Shown: one piece after another, positions 8,097-16,556 of the stretch
Layout of the letters: each line of letters starts with the position of its first letter
Position numbering within the stretch: position 1 is the first letter of the stretch
Assembly (NCBI RefSeq): GCF_028292965.1
Contig: NZ_JAQGLG010000139.1
Coordinates: 1-51,721, forward strand
Source of the DNA: Sphingomonas bacterium
GTDB lineage: Bacteria > Pseudomonadota > Alphaproteobacteria > Sphingomonadales > Sphingomonadaceae
Reading direction: 5' to 3'
Length of the DNA: 51,721 nt
Notes under the pieces: generated by a model
Databases searched by the model: none
What the model was told of the DNA's origin: nothing
The model's input: only the letters and a program-made list of their open reading frames with translations
Position numbers and translations under genes: made by a program

Positions 8097-8993
8097 ATGA
8101 CGGATTTTATCGGCATCAACTGGGGCAGCAGCAATTTCAGGGCCTATCGCATCGCCCGGGATGGCATGCTGGTCGACAGCTTCGCCGAACCCGCCGGCAT
8201 TGGCGCGCTGGATCGCGCCGGCATGGCGCGGCAGATCGCCGGTTTGGTCGCGCGTTGGCCCGATTGCCGTCCAATCTATGCCTCGGGCATGGTCGGCTCC
8301 AACGTCGGCTGGGTCGAGGTGCCTTATGCCAACTGCCCGGCCGGCCTGGCGGACGTGAAGGCAGCGGCCGTGACGGTCGATTTCGGGGCGGTCGGCGTGA
8401 CCATCGTTCCCGGCATGACCTGCCGGCGCGAGAGCGACGGTGGGACCGATATCCTGCGCGGCGAGGAGACCGAGATCTTCGGCCTCGCCGCATTGGGAGG
8501 GTTGTCCGACGGCATGGTCGGCTTGCCGGGCACCCACACCAAATGGGCGCGCATCGGCCAGGGCAAGGTGCGCGACTTCGCGACCAGCATGTCCGGCGAG
8601 ATCTTCGACCGCCTGACCGCCCAGGGTCTGTTGGCCTCGATCGTCGAGGGCGAGGCAAAGGACGGCGAGGCGTTTCGCGCCGCCGTGGCGCAGGCCTATG
8701 CGCGCCCATTGGGACTCGGCACCGCCCTGTTCGGCGTTCGCGCTCAGGTCATCCGAGGCGAACTTGGCCGCGTCGATGCGGCGTCGACGTTGCGCGGCCT
8801 GCTGATCGGCACGGATATGGCCGATGCGCTGGCGCTTTTTCCGGACAGCTTCGGGGCCTCGATACCGTTGGTAGGCAACGCCTCGCTGTGTGCCCTGTAC
8901 GCGGCCGCGCTCGCCATGCGCGGCATCGACAGCCACGTCTTCGACGCCGACCGCGCCGCGCTCGCCGGATTTTCCGCGATCCACACCGCCTGA
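8097..8993 (+). CDS. dgoK: 2-dehydro-3-deoxygalactonokinase
   Basis: 298 residues, the usual length for DgoK. It begins with the ASKHA-type phosphate motif FIGINWGSSNFRAYR and has IYASGMVGSNVGW, a conserved GGTDILRGEE and a GLPGTHTKWA loop. DgoK phosphorylates 2-keto-3-deoxygalactonate with ATP to KDPGal in the De Ley-Doudoroff galactose/galactonate pathway in the cytoplasm. It is the third gene of the receptor-SDR-kinase operon. It points to galactonate or a C4 epimer of gluconate as intermediate. The partner KDPGal aldolase (DgoA) is not in the window. Confidence 0.92.
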   Translation: MTDFIGINWGSSNFRAYRIARDGMLVDSFAEPAGIGALDRAGMARQIAGLVARWPDCRPIYASGMVGSNVGWVEVPYANCPAGLADVKAAAVTVDFGAVGVTIVPGMTCRRESDGGTDILRGEETEIFGLAALGGLSDGMVGLPGTHTKWARIGQGKVRDFATSMSGEIFDRLTAQGLLASIVEGEAKDGEAFRAAVAQAYARPLGLGTALFGVRAQVIRGELGRVDAASTLRGLLIGTDMADALALFPDSFGASIPLVGNASLCALYAAALAMRGIDSHVFDADRAALAGFSAIHTA

Positions 8994-9204
8994 TCGACCA
9001 TCGGATCGGCTCAGCAGCAGCGTTGCATAGCCCGGTATGTCGGGCATATTGGAATGCGCCCGTTCGATCCCGGCCACTACAAGGCCGCTATTGCGCCAAT
9101 CGCCTCCGCATAGGTGACATCATGGCCGCCCGCTCCGATAATGAAGCTCGTGCTCAGCGCGCCGATCGCAAGGCCGTTCCGCGGAATACATTGTCCGGAA
9201 CTCG

Positions 9205-9591
9205 TCATCGCCCGCCGGGTGCGGGTTTCATCAGCGGCTCAAGTATCGCGCTGACGCGCTCCGCGCGAAGCGGCTTCTCGATACGCGGAATGTCGCTGAA
9301 CCGCTCCGGTATCGCCCCGCGATCATATCCGGTGGCGAAGGCAAAGGGCACGCCCCGCGCGATCAGGAGATCGGCCGTTTCGAAAATCATCTCGCCGCGC
9401 AGGTTGATGTCGAGCAGCGCGGCGTCGATCGTCGCTTCCTGACCGATGAGCCGCTTCGCATCTTCTACCGTCGCGACCGGGCCGATCACCGCCGCACCGG
9501 CATCGATCAGCGAATCGCAGACGTCGTCGGCGATGAGATACTCATCCTCGACGACGAGAATCCGCCTTCCATGCAAGCCCTGGTCAACCAT
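9205..9591 (-). CDS. Single-domain response regulator, FAT GUY type
   Basis: 128 residues consisting only of a receiver domain: acidic pocket E15-D16, phosphoacceptor D61 (LLDINLRG), FAFATGYD at 84-90 and the conserved Lys of EKP at 107. The PFAFATGY stretch is the hallmark of the FAT GUY receivers known from alphaproteobacterial stress signalling (for example SdrG of Sphingomonas). ATG at 9591 overlaps the kinase stop by eight bases, so both are made together and the receiver is the likely phosphorylation partner. An alternative upstream ATG at 9627 lies inside the kinase gene. No output domain, so it acts through protein contacts or phosphotransfer. Confidence 0.87.
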   Translation of the reverse strand: MVDQGLHGRRILVVEDEYLIADDVCDSLIDAGAAVIGPVATVEDAKRLIGQEATIDAALLDINLRGEMIFETADLLIARGVPFAFATGYDRGAIPERFSDIPRIEKPLRAERVSAILEPLMKPAPGGR

Positions 9592-11011
9592 TGATCGGCT
9601 CCGTTCCGGCTTCGTGCTGGGGAACATCTACTTCAATCGTGCAGTGCACGCCATCGGCGGCAAAGCGATAGCTGGTCCGTGCGCCCAGTTGATAAGGCAG
9701 GGCCCGCTCGATTAATTCGCGGCCATAACCTCCGCCAAGCGCCATGGCTTCTTTCTCCGGCATCGCAGCGACCCCACTTTCGCGCCAGTCGACCAACAGG
9801 CGCGATCCGCCTTGTTCCGATCGAACCACGTCCCAGCATATATCGAGGTGCCCGGTCGGCGAGGCCAGCGCGCCATATTTGAGCGCATTGGTCGTCAGTT
9901 CGTGCAGCGCCAGTGCAAATGTCTGCACCACTGATGACTGCAATGGTATTCCGGCCGGGCCACAGGCCGAGACGTGCGGCGCTTTGCCATGCTCGTCCAA
10001 TGCGACATGCGCCGAAAGCTCTTCGTGCAACAGTGCGTCGAACGTCACACGTTCACCCGCTTTTCGACGCGACAGCAATCCCTGGACACGGGCGAGCGCC
10101 TGCAATCTGTCTTCGATGCACGGGCGAAACTCCTCGAGCGTGCGTGCGCCCCTTATCGTCCGCAACGTGACCGACTGGACCACCGCCATCAGGTTGCGCG
10201 TGCGATGCTGGAGTTCGTCCACCAGGATCGATTGCCGTTGTTGCAGTCGAAGAAGGTCGTCGATGTCGGTCGAAGTCCCCAGCCATTCGAGGATTCTGCC
10301 ATCGTTTGTGCGCACGGGGGTCGCGCGCGTCTGAAAGTGCCGATAACGGTCGTGCGCCGCGTCACGGATGCGGGCCTCGAACGTCAGGCCGCCGGACGCA
10401 TCGGCCTGGGTCCAGGCGGCGCGGGCACCGTCGTGGTCATCGGCGTGCAGCGCGTCGAGCCAGCCCATGCCAAGGCTTTCCTCCATCGACTGTCCGGTAA
10501 AGGCGCTCCATTGCGGGCTTGACCAGGTCCATTGACCACCGTTCAGCCCGCGCCACACCAGTTGCGGCATGCCCTCGACCAGGGTGCGAAAGCGCAATTC
10601 GCTCCGCCCCAGTTCGGCGCTCGTCGCGGTGATCTCGCGCGTGCGCGCTTCGACGCGCGACTCCAACTCCTCATTGGCGCGCTGAAGCCCGCTATTGGCG
10701 ACCTCCAACTCCTCGGCCAGGACCTGCAATTCCTCGAAGGCGACCCTGAGTTCTTCCTCCGCCTGGCTCTGCTTGGTTACCGCAGTTTCCGCTTCGGTCA
10801 CCGTCGCGGGCGACGGCGGCTGGACAGAGGACAGGCTGACAGTCTGCAGTTCGCGAGCAAGCGTCGTTACCCGCGCGCGCAACCGGTCGCGGTCTTCCAC
10901 CAGGCGGCTATTCTCTTCGAGCGAAGCTTCGAGGGTCGTACGAAGTTGCTCGATCTCGTCGATCAAGCGCGCCTTCTCCCGTTGAGGCTCCAGATCGGTC
11001 TCTTGATCCAT
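9584..11011 (-). CDS. HWE-family sensor histidine kinase with PAS domain
   Basis: 475 residues, with no membrane segment. It has a long N-terminal coiled coil (about 10-135), a PAS fold (about 138-255) and an HWE kinase domain with phosphoacceptor H269 in ELQHRTRNLMAVVQ. The N box is at 370-378 (HELTTNALK), and the late WRESG supplies the W-x-E signature. HWE kinases are the usual inputs of the alphaproteobacterial general stress response and of light or redox sensing. It is co-translated with the FAT GUY receiver downstream and is divergent from a CheB gene. The PAS ligand is unknown; no conserved LOV cysteine motif is evident. Confidence 0.88.
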   Translation of the reverse strand: MDQETDLEPQREKARLIDEIEQLRTTLEASLEENSRLVEDRDRLRARVTTLARELQTVSLSSVQPPSPATVTEAETAVTKQSQAEEELRVAFEELQVLAEELEVANSGLQRANEELESRVEARTREITATSAELGRSELRFRTLVEGMPQLVWRGLNGGQWTWSSPQWSAFTGQSMEESLGMGWLDALHADDHDGARAAWTQADASGGLTFEARIRDAAHDRYRHFQTRATPVRTNDGRILEWLGTSTDIDDLLRLQQRQSILVDELQHRTRNLMAVVQSVTLRTIRGARTLEEFRPCIEDRLQALARVQGLLSRRKAGERVTFDALLHEELSAHVALDEHGKAPHVSACGPAGIPLQSSVVQTFALALHELTTNALKYGALASPTGHLDICWDVVRSEQGGSRLLVDWRESGVAAMPEKEAMALGGGYGRELIERALPYQLGARTSYRFAADGVHCTIEVDVPQHEAGTEPING

Positions 11012-11130
11012 CCACTTTCCCTATTGCGACATTCAACGCACTGAATCCCGAAAAGTCACCGGCCATTTTAATCGGCGTCATTGCGTCTTAAAGAGATTAC
11101 GGTCGTTGCACCTTCACAAGGAGCAAGTTG

Positions 11131-12138
11131 ATGCCTGTGAGAGACATTGTGGTGATCGGGACATCGGCCGGCGGCGTTGAAGCCCTGCAACGTCTTTGCG
11201 CCAACCTGCCGGCCGACTTTCCCGCGGCGGTGTTCGTGACCCAGCATCTTTCCCCCTCGGCACGGAGTGTGCTGCCGCTATTGCTTAACCGCGCGGGGCC
11301 GCTGCCGGCGTTTTCGCCCGGCGACGGCGATGAAGTGGAAGCCGGGCGCATCCACGTTGCCGCGCCGGACCTCCACATGCTGTTGCGCCCGGGCAAGGTG
11401 TTGATGCGCCGCGGCCCGAACGAGAATCGCACGCGGCCGGCGGTCAATGCACTCTTCCGCTCGGCCGCTATTGCCTATGGCAGCCGGGTGATCGGCGTGG
11501 TGCTGACAGGGCTGCTCGATGACGGCACCGAGGGGTTGATCGCGATCAAGGCCGCCGGCGGCATGTCGGTCGTCCAGGATCCCAGCGACGCCGAATGGCC
11601 ATCGATGCCGCAGAACGCGCTGAAGCGCGACCATGTAGATCACAAGGTGACACTCGACGGGCTCGCCGAACTGCTCGGTCGGCTCGTGCGCGAGGAGGCG
11701 GGACCCACCATCCCGCTACCTGAGGAATATCTGATCGAAGACCGCATGGCCGCACAGGATTTCGCCATCATGGAAGCCGACATCGTCACGCCGGGCCAGC
11801 CCAGCCACATCTCCTGCCCCGATTGCGGCGGCGTGCTCAACCAGATCGTCAGCGAGGACGAGATTCGCTTTCGCTGCCAGGTTGGCCATGCCTTCACGCC
11901 TTTGGGCCTCGCCGCCGCGCAGAATGACGAACTCGAACGCGCGCTGTCGGTCGCGGCGCGCACGCACCGCGATCGTATCCGGCTGTTCGAGCAGATGGGT
12001 GAAAGCGCGCATGCGCGCGGCCTGCCCCATGCCGAAGGTCGCTGGCGCACCGCCGCGGATGAATCGCTCCAAATGGTCGACGTGCTCGAAAAGGCGATAG
12101 CCAGCCTGCGCAAGGCGCCGACCGACGGCGAGGCCTAG
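11131..12138 (+). CDS. cheB: CheB-type methylesterase without receiver domain
   Basis: 335 residues. The CheB catalytic domain starts directly at the N-terminus: GTSAGGVEAL with S12 as nucleophile, VTQHLSPS and TGLLDDGTEG. Unlike chemotaxis CheB there is no receiver domain. The C-terminus carries a zinc-ribbon-like CPDCGG...RFRCQVGHAF segment plus a helical tail, as in CheB proteins that pair with CheR-PAS proteins. SD AAGGAG lies eight bases before ATG 11131; TTG 11128 is an alternative start. No methyl-accepting receptor or CheA is nearby, so the pair probably serves non-motility signalling. It converges with the cheR-like gene, leaving three bases between stops. Confidence 0.9.
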   Translation: MPVRDIVVIGTSAGGVEALQRLCANLPADFPAAVFVTQHLSPSARSVLPLLLNRAGPLPAFSPGDGDEVEAGRIHVAAPDLHMLLRPGKVLMRRGPNENRTRPAVNALFRSAAIAYGSRVIGVVLTGLLDDGTEGLIAIKAAGGMSVVQDPSDAEWPSMPQNALKRDHVDHKVTLDGLAELLGRLVREEAGPTIPLPEEYLIEDRMAAQDFAIMEADIVTPGQPSHISCPDCGGVLNQIVSEDEIRFRCQVGHAFTPLGLAAAQNDELERALSVAARTHRDRIRLFEQMGESAHARGLPHAEGRWRTAADESLQMVDVLEKAIASLRKAPTDGEA

Positions 12139-12141
12139 ACC

Positions 12142-14382
12142 CTAACCGGCAGGAAGCAACTGCTGCCGCTCGCTGGTGTCGTGGACGATCGCGGCCAGAA
12201 TCGGCGGATGCTCGTCGGCGAAATACTGCATGCAGATTTCCGCGGGATAGCTGCTGGCATCGGCCGCGCGGATCACCGTCTCGAACACGATATCGGCCTT
12301 TTCGCCGCTCAGCAGGGGGCCCAGCAGGCGCCGGATCTCGGCCGCGTCGACGCCGGGCAACACGTCCAGCAACGTCATCAACGTCAACTGTTGTTCGCTA
12401 TAACCGAGTTTCCGGCGCGCCCCTTCGTTGGCGAGCGTGAAATTGAGCGTAGCGGGGTCGAGGAAGTAGATCTCGTTCAGCGCCTTGCCCATCACCCGCC
12501 CGAGATATTGGCCATATTCGTCGCGCCGGCGCTCATCGCTAATGTCCTGGAATACCAGTACGAGACCATGCGGCGCGGCAGATTCGTCTATCAAGCCTGA
12601 AATCGTGACGCGGCAAAGGATGCGCCGTCCCCGCCGATCCATGCCTTCCACGATCTGCTCCCGCTGTTCCTCACGGCCGGTCAGTACCGATGCCATCGCT
12701 TCGCGTAGCAGATGAACCGGCAGGCCGATGTCCAGCATTTCGAAGCTGGTGCCGAGCACGTCATCCGAGCGCAGGCCCCAATTATTCTCGCTCCACCGGT
12801 TCCAGCTCTGGATCACGTGCTTCTGGTCGAGCACGATGATGCCGCCATTCATGCTGCGCAGCACCGACTCGAGATACAGGCGATAGCTCGATGCCTGTTC
12901 GGCCTGGATGCGCAGTTCCTCGTTGACCGATTCCATCTCCTCATTGCTGGAGCGCGCTTCCTCGTTGAGCGTCTCGAGTTCCTCGTTGGTCGATTGCAAT
13001 TCCTCGTTGGTGGTCTCGAGTTCCTCGTTGGTCGACTGCAACTCCTCGTTGGTCGTTTCAAGCTCCTCGTTGGCGGATTGCAGCTCCTCGATCGAGTTTT
13101 CCAGATTCTCCTGCGCGGTCTCCAGCTCGAGCTGGAGCGTGTGCATCCGCGTCATGTCGGCGAAGCACAACAAAACGGCGTAGACGGTGCCGTCGGGCCG
13201 CGCGAGCGGGCGTGCGTCGATCGTCAGCCGCAGGATATCGGCCTGGGTCAGGCGATATTCCTGGTCTTCCAGCCTGACGGCACGCCGGCTGCGAAACACT
13301 TCCTCGATTGGCCCGCGCAGCTCCATCGGGCGGTAGGAGATCGGCAAATCCTGAAACGGGCGGCCGATATCCGCCTCACCCACGCCGAGCAAGGCCCTTG
13401 CCGGCGTGTTTGCCAGCACCACGATGCCCGAATGATCGACGACGAGCAGCGCCGTGCCGGCTTCGTTGACGACAGATTCCAGCAACAGCACGCTCGGCAA
13501 CGGCGCCTCGGCGCGGCGGGCGCGGCCTGAACCGAAGCCACCGCCGATCGGCCGGCGCCATTCCTGCGCGACCTTGCCGAAGATGCGGTGTTTCATCTCG
13601 ACCGCCTTGAACAGCGGCGAGCGCGCGAGCTGCGTCTCGGCCTTGCCGAGGAAAAGAAAACCTTCCGGGTTCAGCGCGTAATGAAGACGGGGCAGCACGA
13701 TGCCCTGCGTCTCCGCCTCGAGATAGATCAGCAGGTTGCGGCACACGAGAAGGTCGATCCGCGAGATCGGCGCGTCATGAACGACGTTGTGACGGCCGAA
13801 GATCACGCATTTCCGAAGCTCGCGCTCGAACACATAATGATTGTTGGTGCGCTCGAAATATTTGTCGAGCGCTTCGCGCGGGACACTCTCGACGTCGCGT
13901 GGCGAATAGGTCGCCAGCCGCGCCATCTTGAGCGCGTCCTCGTCCAAGTCGGTGGCATAGATCTTCACCCGGTCGCAGAACTCGGCCACGCCCAGCGCGT
14001 CGGCGAACAGCATCGCGATCGAATAGGGTTCCTCACCCGAAGCGCAGCCGACGCTCCAGATGCGGATCGGCTTGTCCGGCTCGGCCTGGGCAATCAGCCG
14101 GGGCACCACCTCGCTCCTCAGCACATCCCATGCGTCGGCATCGCGGAAAAACGATGTCACATTGATGAGCACGGTGTTCAACAGGCTTTCGAACTCGCCC
14201 GGCTCGTCCTCCAGATGGGACTGAAAGGCGACGAAGATTTCGGTGCCCACTGCCTCCATCCTCAGCGTTATTCTCCGTTTGAGGCTGGTGCGTTTATAGC
14301 CGCGGAAATCGAGTCCCCGGCTCTCCTGGATATATTGCAGCAGCATTTCGAAGTCGGGATCGGTTGGCAATTTGTCGACCAT
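12142..14382 (-). CDS. cheR: CheR methyltransferase fused to coiled coil and PAS domains
   Basis: 746 residues. Residues 1-275 are a CheR SAM-dependent protein-glutamate methyltransferase (SLKRRITLRM, TSFFRD, IWSVGCASGEEPYSIAM, DLLVCRNLLIYL). A PAS-like segment follows to about 420. Next is a strikingly regular coiled coil (430-490) built from alternating ELQSTNE and ELETTNE units, then two further PAS-like folds to the end. This is the CheR half of the widespread CheB/CheR-PAS hybrid, here split into two convergent genes. The PAS modules suggest it senses a signal itself. Partner substrates are not evident. Confidence 0.9.
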   Translation of the reverse strand: MVDKLPTDPDFEMLLQYIQESRGLDFRGYKRTSLKRRITLRMEAVGTEIFVAFQSHLEDEPGEFESLLNTVLINVTSFFRDADAWDVLRSEVVPRLIAQAEPDKPIRIWSVGCASGEEPYSIAMLFADALGVAEFCDRVKIYATDLDEDALKMARLATYSPRDVESVPREALDKYFERTNNHYVFERELRKCVIFGRHNVVHDAPISRIDLLVCRNLLIYLEAETQGIVLPRLHYALNPEGFLFLGKAETQLARSPLFKAVEMKHRIFGKVAQEWRRPIGGGFGSGRARRAEAPLPSVLLLESVVNEAGTALLVVDHSGIVVLANTPARALLGVGEADIGRPFQDLPISYRPMELRGPIEEVFRSRRAVRLEDQEYRLTQADILRLTIDARPLARPDGTVYAVLLCFADMTRMHTLQLELETAQENLENSIEELQSANEELETTNEELQSTNEELETTNEELQSTNEELETLNEEARSSNEEMESVNEELRIQAEQASSYRLYLESVLRSMNGGIIVLDQKHVIQSWNRWSENNWGLRSDDVLGTSFEMLDIGLPVHLLREAMASVLTGREEQREQIVEGMDRRGRRILCRVTISGLIDESAAPHGLVLVFQDISDERRRDEYGQYLGRVMGKALNEIYFLDPATLNFTLANEGARRKLGYSEQQLTLMTLLDVLPGVDAAEIRRLLGPLLSGEKADIVFETVIRAADASSYPAEICMQYFADEHPPILAAIVHDTSERQQLLPAG
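12911..13091 (-). repeat. In-frame repeat coding the CheR coiled coil
   Basis: About 180 bases inside the cheR-like gene are built from near-identical 21- and 42-base units that encode NEELQST/NEELETT heptads. Synonymous differences between units (for example GCAATTC against GCAACTC) show the repeat is old enough to have drifted while the protein periodicity was kept. It could change length by unequal recombination without losing frame. Confidence 0.8.
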
Positions 14383-14574
14383 GGCCTGATCCCGGTTGAT
14401 GAGCGAGCGCGCAATGCGGTGCTAACCCGTCGGGGCGTCGCCTCCAAGCAATTCCGTTTTTCATGCATGACGGCATCGGCATCTTTTTTTTTGACTTTTC
14501 CGGGCCACCTGCGTGATTTGTGCGTTCTCACGCTCTACCCCCGGGACCATGGTCCGGGCTTGAAGGAGGATGCG

Positions 14575-15315
14575 TTGCCGGAGCCGATTGCTTCGCCGGC
14601 CGATCCATCGGGACGCGACGGCGAAGACGCGCTTTTCGGAGCGCGATCGGAACTGCGGCGCATGACGGCCGAACTCGATCTGGCAAAGGAGGCGATCGTG
14701 GCGGGAAAAGCCCGGGAAGCGGCGCTTCATGCCGAATTGCAGCATCGCGTGCGTAACATTCTGGCCGTGGTTCGTTCGATCTTTTCCCGTACGGTCGACA
14801 CGACCGAATCCGTGGAACATGTCGGCGATCATTTTCGTGGCCGCATCGATGCGCTGGCCTTGTATCAGATCGGCGCCACGCTGCCGGCCGGCTATTATCT
14901 CGAGGACATGGTGCGCGATGCCCTGATCGTTTACGCCGTAGGCGACGATCCGCGGGTCGCTATCGGCGGCCCGGAGGTCCGGCTGGAGCAGCGTGTCGCA
15001 GAATCAATCGGCCTTGCGCTGCACGAACTCGTCACCAATTCGATCAAGTTCGGTGCGCTGTCGACCTCCGATGGGCCAGGGCGGCTGACGATCGAATGGC
15101 GGATGGAGAAGAATCTTCTCTCATTCGATTGGATCGAGACCGGCATCTCCATCCTGTCCGCTGCCCCAAGACGGGTCGGTTTCGGCCGCGAGTATCTCGA
15201 ACAGGCTCTTCCCTATCAACTCGGCGGCAGTTCACGCTTCGACCTGACGGCCGGGCGCCTGGCCTGCAATTTGTCTATCCCACTGAAGCGAGATGCTTTT
15301 CTTTTGGAGCCATAA
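14575..15315 (+). CDS. HWE-family histidine kinase without sensor domain
   Basis: 246 residues. A short N-terminal helix is followed by an HWE kinase core: H57 in AELQHRVRNILAVVRS, N box at 150-158 (HELVTNSIK), and GREYLEQALPYQLGG near the end. It has no PAS or membrane segment. The frame is open far upstream, over the antisense of cheR, but a perfect AAGGAGG at 14563-14569 sits five bases before a TTG at 14575, which is taken as start. It may act as a phosphotransfer or scaffold kinase in the stress-signalling set formed with the FAT GUY receiver and CheB/CheR. The start remains the least certain part. Confidence 0.8.
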   Translation: MPEPIASPADPSGRDGEDALFGARSELRRMTAELDLAKEAIVAGKAREAALHAELQHRVRNILAVVRSIFSRTVDTTESVEHVGDHFRGRIDALALYQIGATLPAGYYLEDMVRDALIVYAVGDDPRVAIGGPEVRLEQRVAESIGLALHELVTNSIKFGALSTSDGPGRLTIEWRMEKNLLSFDWIETGISILSAAPRRVGFGREYLEQALPYQLGGSSRFDLTAGRLACNLSIPLKRDAFLLEP

Positions 15316-15338
15316 CAGTCGACAAGCGTTGAACGTTA

Positions 15339-16079
15339 ATGATCGCACAGGCTGCACCCGTGCCGGACATCAGATACCCGCTGAGCAAGCTCTCGGCGCT
15401 GGTCCCGCTCGACGATCATGATCGGCATCTGCTGAGCGAGGCGGCGAAGACCACACATCTGGTGCAGGCCCGACGCGAGATCCTTCGCGAAGGCGATCCG
15501 ATCAAGCGAGCTTCGCTCATTCTCAACGGATGGGCTTTTCGTGCGCGCCTTTTGCCGGACGGCCGGAGGCAGATTCTCTATTTTCTCCTGCCAGGCGACG
15601 CGATCGGGTTGTGCCGGCACCTGAACCCCACCGCGCTGACCACGATCGTGTCGCATACCAATGTGCTGCTTTGCCCGGCACCCGAGCCGCGCGCGGAGCA
15701 GCTCCATACCGGCCTCGCCGAAGCGTACAGCATGAGCCAGGTACACGAAGAGGAGCATTTGCTGCGGCACGTGACGCGGCTCGGCCGGCTCGGCGCCTAT
15801 GATCGTATCATCGACTGGTTGCTGGAAACCGGCGATCGCCTTGCCCTTTCGGGAATGGGAACGCCGGATCGCTTCCCGCTGCCGCTGACGCAGGAAATGA
15901 TCGCCGATACGCTCGGCCTGACCAGCGTCCACGTCAATCGCATGCTGCAGCTGATGGCGCGCGACAAGCTCGTGCGGCTACGCAACGGCACGGCCACGCT
16001 CATGGACAGGGCTGCCTGTGTTCGACTGGTCGATTACACCGGATCGAAGGCCAGGTCGCGGACCACCAAATTTCGTTAG
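15339..16079 (+). CDS. Crp/Fnr-family transcriptional regulator
   Basis: 246 residues. There is an N-terminal cyclic-nucleotide-binding-type beta roll (REILREGDPIKRASLILNGWAFRARLLPDGRRQILYFLLPGD) and a C-terminal winged helix (LTQEMIADTLGLTSVHVNRMLQLMARDKLVRLRNG). Cysteine spacing of an Fnr iron-sulfur cluster is absent, so redox sensing by that route is unlikely. It lies 23 bases after the HWE kinase, probably in the same transcript, and may be the DNA-binding output or an independent regulator. Ligand unknown. Confidence 0.88.
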   Translation: MIAQAAPVPDIRYPLSKLSALVPLDDHDRHLLSEAAKTTHLVQARREILREGDPIKRASLILNGWAFRARLLPDGRRQILYFLLPGDAIGLCRHLNPTALTTIVSHTNVLLCPAPEPRAEQLHTGLAEAYSMSQVHEEEHLLRHVTRLGRLGAYDRIIDWLLETGDRLALSGMGTPDRFPLPLTQEMIADTLGLTSVHVNRMLQLMARDKLVRLRNGTATLMDRAACVRLVDYTGSKARSRTTKFR

Positions 16080-16091
16080 ATCACGGCCGGT

Positions 16092-16370
16092 CTATTCCGG
16101 ACTTTCGTCGGGATCGAAATCCGGACGACCTGCCTTGGTCAGCTTCTCGGCCTTGTCCGGATCGTCCGTGTCCACCCGGTCGGCCAGATCGGCGGTTGTC
16201 GTCTGTCCCGGGTTCTGCGCGCGGATGTCGTCGCTCGGGTCGGCGCCCTCTGCAGCGTTCGGCTCGTCGCCCGGCGAAGCATCGGGCGCCCGTGCGCCGT
16301 CACCGGCCGATTGATGCCGCGACCCGCCGGTGTTGCCGCCCTTTGGATCTTGATTGTCGTCGCCAGTCAT
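16092..16370 (-). CDS. Small acidic, disordered protein of unknown function
   Basis: 92 residues, strongly acidic and rich in Gly, Asp, Pro and Asn (MTGDDNQDPKGGNTGG at the start, DFDPDESPE at the end), with no predicted fold. A GGAGAG precedes ATG 16370 by five bases. It converges with the Crp/Fnr gene, and the long upstream extension of its frame is antisense to the MFS gene, so the short version is chosen. Comparable small hydrophilic proteins in sphingomonads are often stress-induced, but no function can be assigned here. Confidence 0.6.
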   Translation of the reverse strand: MTGDDNQDPKGGNTGGSRHQSAGDGARAPDASPGDEPNAAEGADPSDDIRAQNPGQTTTADLADRVDTDDPDKAEKLTKAGRPDFDPDESPE

Positions 16371-16556
16371 CGAGACTCTCCATCGTGCCGAGGCCCCCGG
16401 CCGGGATATGCACGCCATTGCCGCGGATCGGCATTCACATGGATCAGCATAATTGTGCCCGCGATCGATTGTGGCTGAACCCATCCTACCATCCGGGGTT
16501 GAGGCAGCATGCGATATTGCGGAGCATGATCGATGCCGCTCGATCCTCAGGCGACG

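Noticed and set aside
13588..14574. N-terminal extension of the second HWE kinase
   Set aside because: It is antisense to the cheR-like gene; a perfect ribosome site at 14563 fixes a later TTG start.
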